64,000 bases of DNA, from contig NZ_JAOEGC010000001.1 in assembly GCF_031801495.1 (NCBI RefSeq), positions 62,001-126,000 of the forward strand, read 5' to 3'. Positions 7,426 through 16,870 of this stretch are shown piece after piece. The position numbers and the translations under genes are program-made. The stretch's first letter is position 1. Each line of letters begins with the position of its first letter. Under the pieces are notes generated by a model. The model had not been told where the DNA came from. It saw only the letters and a program-made list of their open reading frames with translations, and made no database searches. The DNA comes from Agrobacterium tumefaciens_K (GTDB lineage Bacteria; Pseudomonadota; Alphaproteobacteria; Rhizobiales; Rhizobiaceae).

Positions 7426-10353
7426 ATGGCAAGGCTCGATCGGGCCGGAAATGGAATGACAGTGCGTGTAGTATCGGTGCGCAGGCGCAGGCTTGCGGTG
7501 TTCATGGTGTCCACGGCCCTCGCCTCGGCTCTTTCGGTCGCCAGCACCGCGCAGGCGCAGCAGACGCAGGGCGCCTCTGTCGCCGTCCGGTCCGTTCAGG
7601 TCTCCATTCCCAGCCAACCGCTCGACCGTGCCATCAGCGCCTTCATCCGCCAGACCGGCGTGCAGGTCGGTTATGCTACGGCACTGGTTGCCGGCAAGAC
7701 CTCCACCGCGATCTCCGCCCGCCTCGATCCGATCGCGGCCCTTCGCACGCTGCTGTCGGGTTCCGGCATCGGCATCCAGGTCACGGGTGCGCGTACCGTC
7801 TCGCTGATCGGCGGCACCGCGACAAACATCATCGATGATGATTCCACCGTCCTCGATACCATTACCGTGACATCCCGCCGGGGCCTGACGCTCGGCACGG
7901 ACAGCGTTGCCGACAGCGGCACCACCAGCCTCGATTCCACGCAGCTCGGAATCCGCACCGATGGCGGCGGCGACGCCAACACCTTCCTGCGTGGTCTGCC
8001 GAATGTGCAGTACCAGAACGACACGGAGGATGAGGGAGGCGTCGATGGGCAGGATATCCTCAACCTGCGTCCGCTCGGCGTGTCGATTTCCGGCGGCCGA
8101 ACCTACGAGAACAACTTCATCCTCGACGGCATCGGCATCAACACGGTGACGGGCACGGTGGAACAGATTGCCGTCAACGCCAACGGAGGCGAGCTTTCAG
8201 ATACGCTGCCAACAGTCAACGCCAACCGCATCTATGGATTGCACGCGCAGACGATCTTCGTTCCCGATGACTTCATCGATTCCGCCACGGTAATCGACAG
8301 CAATGCCCCAGCGGAATTCGGCTCGTTTCAGGGCGGCGTAGTCGAATACAAGCTCAAGGATCCGGCAAAAGATCGCTGGCGCAGTTCGGTTTCGGTCGGA
8401 TACCAGAACGACGATATGGTACGCTACAATGTCGGAACGGAGGACGGCACCAATCCCAACGCCATCGACGCGCCGGAATTCGTGAAGCACAAGGCGTCCG
8501 TTTCGGTCAGTGGTCCGGTAACGGACAACATCTCGATGATCGGCCAGTACAGCCACTCGGATGCCTGGACAGAAAAGGCACGAGACTACATCTACGGCGA
8601 CGACAAGATCGAATCCACATCCCGCAATGACTTCTATCGCCTTCAGTTCAACGCCGAGACGGATTTTGGCCTTTTCAAGCTCGAAGGCCTGCACACCGAC
8701 TACAATCAGGAATTCCAGCATGCCAGCTGGCGCGACCTGAAGATCGATGTCGCAACTCAGAGCTACGCGCTCAAGCTGGAAAACGAATACGAGTTCGAGG
8801 ATTTCTCGCTTGGCGGCGTGCCATTGTCAGATGTCAAGCTGACGAGCCGGGTGACCGCCTCCAAGTCAGATACGCTCAATCTTGGTGGTGACGACATCGC
8901 CCGAGGCTGGACCGGCAGATACAGTACCGGGGGTCGCATTTTCAATGAAAGCACGCTCGACTGGTGCCGCTTTGACCCGAGCCGCAGCAGCTGGTCGTGC
9001 AATGAAGGCGGCAACGGCTCGGAGCGCGGCCAGGGGCAGAAGGAATACAAGTGGGCCCAGGAAGTGACCGGCGACGTTGCTACCGGCAGCTTCAAGGCGG
9101 GATACGAGATAGGCATCACCGAAGCGCACCGTTGGCGCGCTAGGGACTATATCAGCTATACCTATCGCGCGGCGGCATCTTATCCAACGCTTTACAACAA
9201 CGGCTTCAGGACCTTCATCTGCAACACGACAGAGGAATGCACCTCAGAGCAGTTTGCGGCATCCAAGGGTGTCGCCAAGGCTTTCGACGTCACGGTAGAA
9301 GTACTGGCAGCAAACAGCTATCTCGAACTCGACCAGACCTTCGGATGGCTGAATTTGCGTCCCGGCATCCGTTTGGACTATGATGACTACCAGGACAATA
9401 TGAACGTCGCGCCGCGTCTCGTTGCAACGCTTACGCCGACAGAAGAGCTGAGCATCACCGGCGGCTACAATCGCTATTACAACGGAGCGAGCCTGTCTCA
9501 CGCGATACGCGACCAGCAGCCGAGGACCATTACCTATACCCGTAATCCCAGCAACACCACCAGTATCGTCGGGGATTTCGGAACGGCGACACAGACCTAC
9601 TATACAACCTCCGCGTCGAACCTTAAGACGCCCTATACCGACGAACTCTCGGCCGCGATCAGCTGGACGGACCCTCTGACGGGTGGCCAATGGCGCTTCC
9701 GCTATATCGACCGGCAGTCGAAGGACCAGTACGCTTCGATAACGTCGAACGAGAACAGTCACATCCTCACCAATACCGCAAGCGGCGAATACCAGTCCTT
9801 TACCGGCGAATACGTCAAGGATCTGCCGACCTTGGGGCTGAACCAACTCGACAACGCCGCCATTTCGGCCTCGCTCACATGGTCCGCCAACAGTTTGACC
9901 TCCGACAGTTACTTCGCCGACGAGGATGATCTCGAGGAGCGCATCTACTACAAGGGCCAGTCCTACACGCAAGGCGGCTTCAACGTGGTCACCGGGAACA
10001 TGGACATTCCGCTGCGCGCGCAGATGGGCCTCACCTCACGCTGGTTCGAGGATCGGCTGCAACTTGGCGTCGCAGCGAACTACAACTTCGCCTACCGCGG
10101 CGTTGAAGACACCGAGGACACGATTACGGTGGATGGCATCAACCACGCCGTCTGGGAGGACAAGGATTTTTCAGCGGTCCTTACCGTCGATCTCACCGGT
10201 TCCTACAAGGTCTGGCAGGGCGGCGACGGTGGCCTCACACTCAATTTCAAAGTCTCCAATCTTTTCAACGAGCTGGGCAATACCAAGGCCGATACCGACA
10301 CACCTTGGGTCGCAGGACGTACGCTCTGGGTCGGCGCCTCGGCAGAATTCTAG
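7426..10353 (+). CDS. TonB-dependent outer-membrane receptor with STN signalling domain
   Basis: A 975-residue transducer-type receptor. It has a basic N-terminus and signal peptide ending near TAQAQ, an STN domain at about residues 55-125 (SQPLDRAISAFIRQTGVQVG), a TonB-box-like segment (DTITVTSR), a plug domain (NTFLRGLPNVQYQND; ENNFILDGIGIN) and a 22-strand barrel ending in the typical terminal Phe (VGASAEF). Two close cysteine pairs (WCRFDPSRSSWSC; CNTTEEC) probably form disulfides in surface loops. The start may instead be the ATG at 7456. The ligand is unknown. The associated M16 protease suggests a proteinaceous cargo rather than a plain siderophore. Confidence 0.92.
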   Translation: MARLDRAGNGMTVRVVSVRRRRLAVFMVSTALASALSVASTAQAQQTQGASVAVRSVQVSIPSQPLDRAISAFIRQTGVQVGYATALVAGKTSTAISARLDPIAALRTLLSGSGIGIQVTGARTVSLIGGTATNIIDDDSTVLDTITVTSRRGLTLGTDSVADSGTTSLDSTQLGIRTDGGGDANTFLRGLPNVQYQNDTEDEGGVDGQDILNLRPLGVSISGGRTYENNFILDGIGINTVTGTVEQIAVNANGGELSDTLPTVNANRIYGLHAQTIFVPDDFIDSATVIDSNAPAEFGSFQGGVVEYKLKDPAKDRWRSSVSVGYQNDDMVRYNVGTEDGTNPNAIDAPEFVKHKASVSVSGPVTDNISMIGQYSHSDAWTEKARDYIYGDDKIESTSRNDFYRLQFNAETDFGLFKLEGLHTDYNQEFQHASWRDLKIDVATQSYALKLENEYEFEDFSLGGVPLSDVKLTSRVTASKSDTLNLGGDDIARGWTGRYSTGGRIFNESTLDWCRFDPSRSSWSCNEGGNGSERGQGQKEYKWAQEVTGDVATGSFKAGYEIGITEAHRWRARDYISYTYRAAASYPTLYNNGFRTFICNTTEECTSEQFAASKGVAKAFDVTVEVLAANSYLELDQTFGWLNLRPGIRLDYDDYQDNMNVAPRLVATLTPTEELSITGGYNRYYNGASLSHAIRDQQPRTITYTRNPSNTTSIVGDFGTATQTYYTTSASNLKTPYTDELSAAISWTDPLTGGQWRFRYIDRQSKDQYASITSNENSHILTNTASGEYQSFTGEYVKDLPTLGLNQLDNAAISASLTWSANSLTSDSYFADEDDLEERIYYKGQSYTQGGFNVVTGNMDIPLRAQMGLTSRWFEDRLQLGVAANYNFAYRGVEDTEDTITVDGINHAVWEDKDFSAVLTVDLTGSYKVWQGGDGGLTLNFKVSNLFNELGNTKADTDTPWVAGRTLWVGASAEF

Positions 10354-10389
10354 AAAGTTTCCGTGTTGAATGGAACCGCTCTAGATCAT

Positions 10390-10940
10390 GTTGACAAAGT
10401 GTGGAACCATATCTTCGCAGCGGCCAGAGCGAGGAATGCTGAGAGGGATTTTCGGGTTTCGTCGCATCGGATCGCTTTGCAACGGAACTGCTTGAGCCGG
10501 TTGAACATCCTACGATACGGTTCCGATTATTGTAGGCTTGGAAGTCGCCGAGGAGGATTCTTCCGGTTTGCCGACCGACACTGCCAGCAGATCAGGAACG
10601 GCACTGTAATCCGAAGCATCGCCGCCGGGCAGGATGAAGCCAAGAGGGCGTCCTTGACCGTCTGCGCGGGCACGGATTTTCGTCGTCAAGCCACGGCGTG
10701 ATCGACCAGAAGCCTCCTTATAAGTCCCCTTTAGCGTCCGCTGCCTGCAAATGACCGCGAACCGTTGCGCTGTCAATCATATGCTGTCGTCGATCAATCC
10801 AAGTTCGGCAGGCGTTTCCAGACGTGCGTCCCAAACACCAGGCATCGTCGTGCTCCCCTGCCCGGGGGCCATTCCGCAGCCCCCCCGACACGATCTTAAC
10901 CGGCAGTCCCGAAGGGAAAGCTGCACAAATTGGACTTCCA
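10390..10940 (-). pseudogene. Decayed IS5-family transposase
   Basis: On the minus strand, in several frames, transposase pieces appear in the correct order: MIDSATVRGHLQAADAKGDL, then EASGRSRRGLTTKIRARADG and GRPLGFILPGGDASDYSAVP, and finally MFNRLKQFRCKAIR with FLALAAAKIW. The block that normally carries the ADKGYDAD segment is missing and frameshifts separate the pieces, so it is inactive. It lies between the TonB receptor and the ThDP gene and marks the left edge of the catabolic region. Confidence 0.7.
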
Positions 10941-10941
10941 C

Positions 10942-12588
10942 CTAGTGTTCTTTCATAGCCTCTTCCAGCCACCAGGAGCTCTTTTTGGTCACCTTCGCAT
11001 CTATCACGAGCGGCCTCTCAAGACCTTGCGAAAGCAAGTCGGCGACGCGTTCAAGATCTGATCTGGTGCGGACGGTGACGCCATCGGCGCCGTACCCACG
11101 CGCGATCGATGCGATATCAGTGTCTGGAAATGTCACGGTTTCCACCGGATGCCCCTGGGGGCCGAAGTGGTATACCTCAGCGCCATAGGCATGATCATTA
11201 TAAACTATGATTAACATGCCTAATTTCAGGCGCACGGCGGTTTCGAGCTCGGAGATACCCATGAGAAACCCACCGTCGCCGCAGGCCGCCACGGGGAACC
11301 GCTCGGGCTGTGCAAAGGCGGCACCAATTGCTGTCGCCAGGCCCAAGCCGACGCACTGGAAAGCTTGGGTGAAGGAGAAACTGTTTTCGTCGGGAACCTT
11401 GAGATACATACTCGGATAACCGAGAAAATTGCCCGAATCCACCCCGAGAACCCGGTTCTTGGGAATTATGTCGTCCAGCACGATGGAAAGGGTTCTCGGG
11501 TCGATTTCAGATCCCGTACTGTCGTCCTCATAGTCAACATCTCGCCAGAGAACCGATTTCTTGATGCGCGCTGCGATCTCGGCTGAACGATAACCACTCG
11601 AGCTGTAGCCTTGCTCTCGCAGTGAATCGCTTGCCGCTTTTGCGGTGACAGCCACATCCCCGACAATACCGAGGGCAACGGGCCGGTTTTTGGCCAACTC
11701 CCGGGCTTCGAGATCTACTTGAACGAGGGCCGCGCCTTTTCCGATGATGCTTCCGTGGCGCGTGGTCCACTTATTGAGGGTCGTTCCCCACCCTACAACA
11801 ACGTCGGCATTCCGGATAAGCTCCACGGTCAAAGGCGATGAGAATCCGCCCGAAACGCCGATTGACCAGGGATAGCCCTCAAAAAGCCCCTTAGCGACGG
11901 CTCCTTCCGCAACAAGCGCCCCGACGTCGTCTGCAAGGGATTGCAGTGCCTGGCGGGCCTGTGCGCCACGAGCGCCGCGCCCAGCGATGAAAACTGGTCG
12001 GCGCGCTCCCTTAAGCACTTCAACCAACTCGGCCACACCGCCGGGTGCGGCACCAGGCTTAGAAAGAGAAACCAACGGTACCACGCCCTCCAAGCTACCC
12101 GGCGCACAGATTTCGTCCTGGACATTCAGCGGGAGGTTAAAGAGGACGGTTCGACGGTCGCGGACCGAAAGGGAGAATGCGTTTGCCAAATCCGACAAAG
12201 CGGTCGCGGCCGATCGTGCTCGCAGCGAAACTGCTCCCACGGACTGGGCAAGAGCGTCTTGGTCAATGTAGAAATTCGATGCAGGATCCAGAACTTCTCC
12301 GCTGAGGATCAGGAGTGGAGTGCGGCTTTTTGCAGCTTCCGCGATCCCAGTGATAGCATTTGACAGGCCGCATCCCTGATGGACGGACACTACCCCCACC
12401 TCACCGCTCATCCTTGCATAGGAATCTGCCATCGTCGCAGCCCCGCCCTCATGTCTTGCAGCAACGAACTCGGCCCCTCCCTTGACGAGACCGCAGGTCA
12501 CATGAAAATTTCCGCTTCCAACGACACCGAAAACTCGTTTCACCCCTAGTTGTGTAAGCGCAATACCAATTGCTTCACCGATTTTCAC
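10942..12588 (-). CDS. Thiamine-diphosphate-dependent enzyme (acetolactate synthase / 2-oxoacid decarboxylase superfamily)
   Basis: A 548-residue protein with the three-domain ThDP layout. The N-terminal PYR domain has the cofactor-activating Glu in ARHEGGAA (E47), a central domain follows, and the C-terminal PP domain carries GDGGFLMGISELETAVRL and ends with NDHAYG, the GDG...N Mg-ThDP motif. The start is GTG at 12588, preceded by AAGGGGA. The reaction class is C-C bond cleavage or ligation next to a 2-oxo acid or 2-hydroxyacyl-CoA; the family name alone does not decide which. It lies downstream of the MDR gene on the same strand (237 bp apart) and is probably part of the same catabolic set. 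The 3' end abuts the IS5 scar. Confidence 0.85.
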   Translation of the reverse strand: MKIGEAIGIALTQLGVKRVFGVVGSGNFHVTCGLVKGGAEFVAARHEGGAATMADSYARMSGEVGVVSVHQGCGLSNAITGIAEAAKSRTPLLILSGEVLDPASNFYIDQDALAQSVGAVSLRARSAATALSDLANAFSLSVRDRRTVLFNLPLNVQDEICAPGSLEGVVPLVSLSKPGAAPGGVAELVEVLKGARRPVFIAGRGARGAQARQALQSLADDVGALVAEGAVAKGLFEGYPWSIGVSGGFSSPLTVELIRNADVVVGWGTTLNKWTTRHGSIIGKGAALVQVDLEARELAKNRPVALGIVGDVAVTAKAASDSLREQGYSSSGYRSAEIAARIKKSVLWRDVDYEDDSTGSEIDPRTLSIVLDDIIPKNRVLGVDSGNFLGYPSMYLKVPDENSFSFTQAFQCVGLGLATAIGAAFAQPERFPVAACGDGGFLMGISELETAVRLKLGMLIIVYNDHAYGAEVYHFGPQGHPVETVTFPDTDIASIARGYGADGVTVRTRSDLERVADLLSQGLERPLVIDAKVTKKSSWWLEEAMKEH

Positions 12589-12825
12589 CAGATTCCCCTT
12601 TCGTTGGGCAGTTATTGTCTCTTGCTTTGTTGATCAGCATTCAGCAGAGGCCACCTCTCGGTCGGCGCCATTCTGGCAGTCACCGAGAGACTGGCGACGT
12701 GGACGATTTTTTTCCGCTGCTTCGATCACCGCTTTGAAAATGATCAACGGAAGGGTCATGAGAAAGGATATTTTGTGTATCAATCTAGAAGCGCGACCTA
12801 TTAAACCGGATCGACTGCCGCCCCA

Positions 12826-13839
12826 TCACGGCCGTAATACGACCTTCCCACGGGCCACCCCTTGGTGAAGGCGTTCGAAAGCGGCGGTTGGTTGTCGCAG
12901 CGGATGGCTTTCAACGTTCAATCGCAACGTTCCATCGTGGACAAGCTCAGTTAGACCTCCAATTAGTTCCCGAGCACGGGCTTCATGGAAGAGCATCGAC
13001 ACGGGCAACAGCGCAACGCTTGATAACAACCAGTTCGGTATGTCCAACATCAATTCTTTGCCGGCTGTGTACCCCAAAAGGACGGCCCTACCACCGGGGC
13101 GGACCCAGCCAATACGTCCCCGAAGTTGAGGCCCACCGACCGTGTCCACGAGGAGAGTTGCGTTGCGTGCCTCAGCCATCTTGGCGACTTTGTCTTTGTC
13201 GGAAAGCGCTACGGTTTCGGCAGCATCCGCAACGGAGGATCTACGCTCCTCGCTTGAAACAACTGCAATAACATGGGCGCCAGCCCGACTTGCCATCTGC
13301 ACTACGACAGACCCCACCGCACCTGACGCCCCGGTTACGATGACTACTTCTCCCGAGGCTTTTTGCGGCCCTGTCGGCCACCTCCCCATCTGCGCAATAT
13401 CATGCAGCGCTACATACGAAGTGGTCAAAGGACTGTAAACCGTTGCAGCGAGCTCCGGTGACAGAGCCTGTGGCACTTCCCTTATGGCGCTGTCTGGAAC
13501 TGCTACATATTCGGCCCAAGTTCCGTCTCGTTTCAGGCCGATGCCGCCGCCCCGTAATGCGACACGAGTGCCGGGCGTAAAACGTCCCGATTTGACAACA
13601 ATTCCTGCACCATCGGTACCGCCGACATAGGGAAGATTGGGTTGTATATCGAACTTCCCGGTCATCACCGTCAGATCCAGGTGGCTGACAGTCGCCGCTT
13701 CGATCTTCACCAAAGTTTCACCTTCAGCGGCCGTAGGCAGCGCAATACGCTCGAGGTGTGGCGGCTCGTTCCAAGCAAACACTCTTAGCGCGAGCATGCC
13801 GGCACAATCTTCGTTCATTCCGGCTGTATCGATTTTCAT
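12826..13839 (-). CDS. Zinc-independent MDR alcohol dehydrogenase / NADPH:quinone-reductase-like protein
   Basis: A 337-residue medium-chain reductase. It has an N-terminal GroES-like domain (GETLVKIEAATVSHLDLTVM) and a Rossmann domain with VTGASGAVGSVVVQMASRAG for NADPH. The structural and catalytic zinc cysteines of true alcohol dehydrogenases are absent, as in quinone oxidoreductases and enoyl reductases. It is divergent from the ohr/thiolase operon, and a palindrome at 13926-13941 lies in the shared control region. It probably reduces an electrophilic quinone or enone formed in the pathway; that role is inferred. Confidence 0.85.
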   Translation of the reverse strand: MKIDTAGMNEDCAGMLALRVFAWNEPPHLERIALPTAAEGETLVKIEAATVSHLDLTVMTGKFDIQPNLPYVGGTDGAGIVVKSGRFTPGTRVALRGGGIGLKRDGTWAEYVAVPDSAIREVPQALSPELAATVYSPLTTSYVALHDIAQMGRWPTGPQKASGEVVIVTGASGAVGSVVVQMASRAGAHVIAVVSSEERRSSVADAAETVALSDKDKVAKMAEARNATLLVDTVGGPQLRGRIGWVRPGGRAVLLGYTAGKELMLDIPNWLLSSVALLPVSMLFHEARARELIGGLTELVHDGTLRLNVESHPLRQPTAAFERLHQGVARGKVVLRP

Positions 13840-13925
13840 CCGTCGTTCCCACGAAACATCGCCATCAGTTAACCAGCATTCACCGATCGAATTAATACAC
13901 GGGAAAAAATGAATTCATAACAAAA

Positions 13926-13941
13926 ATATGAATTGTCATAT
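13926..13941. promoter_or_regulatory. Palindromic operator ATATGA-N4-TCATAT (site 1)
   Basis: The perfect palindrome ATATGA-ATTG-TCATAT lies 55 bp upstream of the Ohr-like gene and 87 bp upstream of the divergent MDR gene. The same pattern recurs at 32461 between marR and the acyl-CoA ligase and, with one mismatch, at 26596 between the EthD-like gene and lysR. A MarR-type dimer is the natural candidate binder. Confidence 0.6.
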
Positions 13942-13995
13942 ATTTTGGTTTGCGATGTCATCGGGCCTGTTCTAAAACGCGGAAGAGAGATCGTT

Positions 13996-14421
13996 ATGAA
14001 ACCTGAAAAAATCTTGTATCAAGCTGAAGTTAGGGCTTTTGGCGGGCGTGACGGGCGGGCGGAAAGCAAGGATGGAAGCTTCCAGCTGCGTCTGGACGTC
14101 CCTAAGGAACTCGGTGGCCCCGGTGGCGCAGGCAGTAATCCGGAACAACTTTTCGCCGCAGGGTATGCAGCCTGTTTTCTCGGCGCCGTAAAGCTAGTTG
14201 CTCGTACGCGTAAGATTGCACTACCCGACGATGTATCCGTATCCGCTTTAGTCGGCATTGGACCTGTGGCTGTCGGTTATGCGCTGGCTGTAGAGTTGAT
14301 CGTGGAGCTGCCTGGGATTGAAAACTCAATTGCCCATGAAATCGTGTCAGGCGCACACGAGCGCTGCCCGTATTCAAATGCGACTCGCGGCAACATCGAT
14401 GTAAAACTGACCATAGCCTGA
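13996..14421 (+). CDS. Ohr/OsmC family peroxiredoxin-like protein
   Basis: A 141-residue protein of the organic-hydroperoxide-resistance branch of OsmC. The two redox cysteines are present in their usual settings, AAGYAACFLGAV and HERCPYSNATRGN. Ohr proteins reduce organic and lipid hydroperoxides with lipoyl-dependent reductants. The ATG at 13996 follows GGAAGAGAGA; an upstream in-frame ATG at 13933 falls inside the operator and is unlikely to be used. It is the first gene of a plus-strand operon continuing into the thiolase and DUF35 genes, which suggests that oxygenase by-products or peroxides accompany this pathway. Confidence 0.88.
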   Translation: MKPEKILYQAEVRAFGGRDGRAESKDGSFQLRLDVPKELGGPGGAGSNPEQLFAAGYAACFLGAVKLVARTRKIALPDDVSVSALVGIGPVAVGYALAVELIVELPGIENSIAHEIVSGAHERCPYSNATRGNIDVKLTIA

Positions 14422-14440
14422 TGAGCTGGAGATCGCGCCA

Positions 14441-15619
14441 ATGGCCGGCAGTTTGAGACATGCCTACGATGATGTTGTTCTTACGGCACCTGTCACGGTG
14501 CCGTATAGACGATACTCTATCGAAAGTACTGCTTGGTGGGTCGGCCGTGCTTTGGCCGAACTGGTCAAGGCTTCAGGCATTTCCCACCGCGACTTCGACG
14601 GCTTCTCTTTGTCGAGCTTCTCAACCGCACCTGACACCGCAATAGGTCTCACACAGCATTTTGGTTTGAGCCCGCGGTTTATAGAGTTTGTACCGATGGG
14701 TGGCGCCTCGGGCATCGTATCGCTGAAAAAGGCGGCACGAGCCGTACAATGCGGAGACGCCAAAATCGTGGCGTGCATTGGTGCTGACACAAACCACGTC
14801 GAGTCCTTTAGGAAATCTCTGGAGAGTTTCTCGCGCTTTTCGCAGGATGCGGTTTATCCGTACGGAACGGCCGGCCCTAATGCCAGCTTTGCACTGATCG
14901 CTAGCAACTATATGCGCAAGTACGGCGCAAAGCGTGAGGATTTCGGCAAACTCGCAGTGTCTCAGCGTGTCAATGCTCTCAAGAATCCCAATGCCCTAAT
15001 GAAGAAGCCGCTGACACTTGAAGCGTATCTGGCCGCACGGCCGATCGCTCCTCCGATCCATCTCTTCGACTGTGTGATGCCATGTGCCGGAGCCGACGCA
15101 TTCCTGGTCATGCGCGAACAAGATGCTCGCGCCCATGGATTACCTTTTGCCAGACTTTTATCTTCAATCGAAAGGCACAACGCGTCAACACCCGACGACG
15201 TGCAGGAGAGGGGCGGATGGGTTGTGGATATCAAAGAGTTGTATTCAGCCGCTGGCGTCAGACCTTCGGACATAGACGTCGTGCAGACCTACGACGACTA
15301 CCCGGTGATATCAATGATGCAGTTTGAGGATCTCGGTTTCTGCTCCAAGGGAGAAGGGCCAGATTTCGTGCGTCACCACGATTTCACGATTGGTGGGACG
15401 TTTCCGCATAATACCTCCGGTGGTCAGCTTTCAGTAGGTCAGGCTGGGGCAGCAGGAGGGCATCTCGGGATTGTGGAGGCCATGCGTCAAGTGATGCATA
15501 TAGCATCGTCACGACAGGTCCCTGGTGCGCAGCTAGCGCTAGCTGCTGGCTTCGGTATGATTAATTTCGATCGTGGGCTTTCATCAGGTGCGGTGATAAT
15601 TGCAGGACAGAATTACTAA
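14441..15619 (+). CDS. Thiolase-like protein (SCP-x/DitF/Ltp2 type) lacking the nucleophilic cysteine
   Basis: A 392-residue thiolase-fold protein. Where condensing or degradative thiolases carry the acyl-accepting Cys it reads PMGGASGIVSLKKAARAVQCG, with no Cys at the nucleophile position. Downstream it keeps FDCVMPCAGADAFLV and NTSGGQLSVGQAGAAGGHLG, typical of the SCP-x/lipid-transfer branch. In steroid catabolism such proteins (Ltp2) act as retro-aldolases on hydroxyacyl-CoA thioesters in complex with DUF35 partners. The next gene, overlapping by one base (TAATG), encodes exactly such a DUF35 domain, so a heteromeric aldolase or acyl-transfer complex is likely. The substrate is unknown. 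Confidence 0.85.
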   Translation: MAGSLRHAYDDVVLTAPVTVPYRRYSIESTAWWVGRALAELVKASGISHRDFDGFSLSSFSTAPDTAIGLTQHFGLSPRFIEFVPMGGASGIVSLKKAARAVQCGDAKIVACIGADTNHVESFRKSLESFSRFSQDAVYPYGTAGPNASFALIASNYMRKYGAKREDFGKLAVSQRVNALKNPNALMKKPLTLEAYLAARPIAPPIHLFDCVMPCAGADAFLVMREQDARAHGLPFARLLSSIERHNASTPDDVQERGGWVVDIKELYSAAGVRPSDIDVVQTYDDYPVISMMQFEDLGFCSKGEGPDFVRHHDFTIGGTFPHNTSGGQLSVGQAGAAGGHLGIVEAMRQVMHIASSRQVPGAQLALAAGFGMINFDRGLSSGAVIIAGQNY

Positions 15620-16869
15620 TGGCTCTGGTTGCTAAACTTAAGCGAAAAAACCCGCTGGCAAAAACCCCTGTTCCGCTTCTGCCACCTGGAGCGCGAAGCC
15701 GCAAAGCCCACGACTTAACAAGAGCTGCCGCCCATGGACGCTTTGCCCTGCACCGTTGCGGGAACTGTGGGATGTTTTGCTATCCAGCGCCCGAAGCGTG
15801 CCCGGCCTGCCTGGGCGATGATCTGGCTATAACTGATGCTCCCGCGACAGGAACCGTGCTTTCGGTGACGAATGTCGAACTACCGGCTAGCAACTATTTC
15901 AGGGAACGTGCGCCATGGCTTGTCGGTCTGGTGAAAATGGATTGCGGTCCAACCGCACTTTGTCACCTTCATCCCACGAGCCGGGAGACGATGCCGGTCG
16001 AGCTCTACCTCAAGCTCGACGAAGCGGGACAAGCTGTTCTCTACGGCGCACCGAAAGGTGCAGATCTGACACAAGACAAGAAATGGCGCGAAATGACCGC
16101 ACATCCAAAAAATCGTCGCGTCCTGATCACCGACGGCCGCCACCCGATCACTCTGCCTCTCGTCGAAGCACTCATCGAGGTCGGCGCTGAGGAAATTTAT
16201 GTCGGAGTTCCCGACGCATGGGTTCCGCATCCCCATCTCAACCCGCTCAAAGCGCTAGAAGATGTTTTCCTGGTACCGCTCGATCTTTCGGATGAGAGAT
16301 CGGTTGAAAATCTCGCACGCGACTATGGCGCCAAGATCGAGATTCTGATCAACACGGCTGACTACATCAGGCCCGGAGATATCCTTGCGGCAAATCAGAT
16401 TAACGTAATCAAAGAGGCAATGGAAAGAGTTGTGTTCGGCACGTTGCGGCTGGCGCAAGCAATTGCCCCTGTGATGCGCTCTCGCGGAAGCGATGGCGCA
16501 CGCGACGCTGTCGCGTGGGTGAACCTGCTTTCTGTGTTTGGTCAAGCGCAGGTACCCGATTTAGCGGCATATTCAGTTTCTCAAGCCGCGGCTCAAGCCC
16601 TGTCGCTTCACGTCCGAGCCGAGCTGGCCCAGGGCGGAGTCCGTTTGCTGAATGTCATAAGCGGCCCTACCGAAAGTGAATGGTATCAGCATTTTCCCCA
16701 ACCCAAAATAGGCCACAAGGCGCTCGTGGATGCTGTGATGGTCGGGCTCACCCAAGGGCTGGAAGACATCGTTGTCGGCGACTTCGCAAAGGACATTGTC
16801 CAGAGATTGGAATCGAATCCAAAAGCCCTTGAGCGCGAGCTCTTATTCAAAAAAAACCAAGGAGTATGA
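15619..16869 (+). CDS. DUF35 zinc-ribbon/OB-fold protein fused to a degenerate SDR domain
   Basis: A 416-residue two-domain protein. Residues about 40-155 form a DUF35 module: a rubredoxin-like zinc ribbon with C47, C50, C61 and C64, then an OB-fold. Residues about 165-400 form a Rossmann SDR-like domain whose active features are lost. The glycine-rich NAD loop reads LITDGRHPITLP and the Tyr-x3-Lys pair reads YSVSQ, with Gln for Lys. The second half is therefore probably a scaffold or ligand-binding pseudoenzyme. Coupled translation with the Cys-less thiolase supports complex formation, since DUF35 proteins support thiolase-like enzymes by binding the CoA substrate. The fusion itself is unusual. 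Confidence 0.82.
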   Translation: MALVAKLKRKNPLAKTPVPLLPPGARSRKAHDLTRAAAHGRFALHRCGNCGMFCYPAPEACPACLGDDLAITDAPATGTVLSVTNVELPASNYFRERAPWLVGLVKMDCGPTALCHLHPTSRETMPVELYLKLDEAGQAVLYGAPKGADLTQDKKWREMTAHPKNRRVLITDGRHPITLPLVEALIEVGAEEIYVGVPDAWVPHPHLNPLKALEDVFLVPLDLSDERSVENLARDYGAKIEILINTADYIRPGDILAANQINVIKEAMERVVFGTLRLAQAIAPVMRSRGSDGARDAVAWVNLLSVFGQAQVPDLAAYSVSQAAAQALSLHVRAELAQGGVRLLNVISGPTESEWYQHFPQPKIGHKALVDAVMVGLTQGLEDIVVGDFAKDIVQRLESNPKALERELLFKKNQGV

Positions 16870-16870
16870 A

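Noticed and set aside
9244..9972. 242-codon minus-strand frame inside the TonB receptor
   Set aside because: Antisense shadow; the receptor frame is supported by barrel and plug motifs throughout.
13909..13918. ATGAATTCAT palindrome close to operator site 1
   Set aside because: Its half-sites are 2 bp apart rather than 4, so it does not match the shared operator; may be simple AT-rich symmetry.
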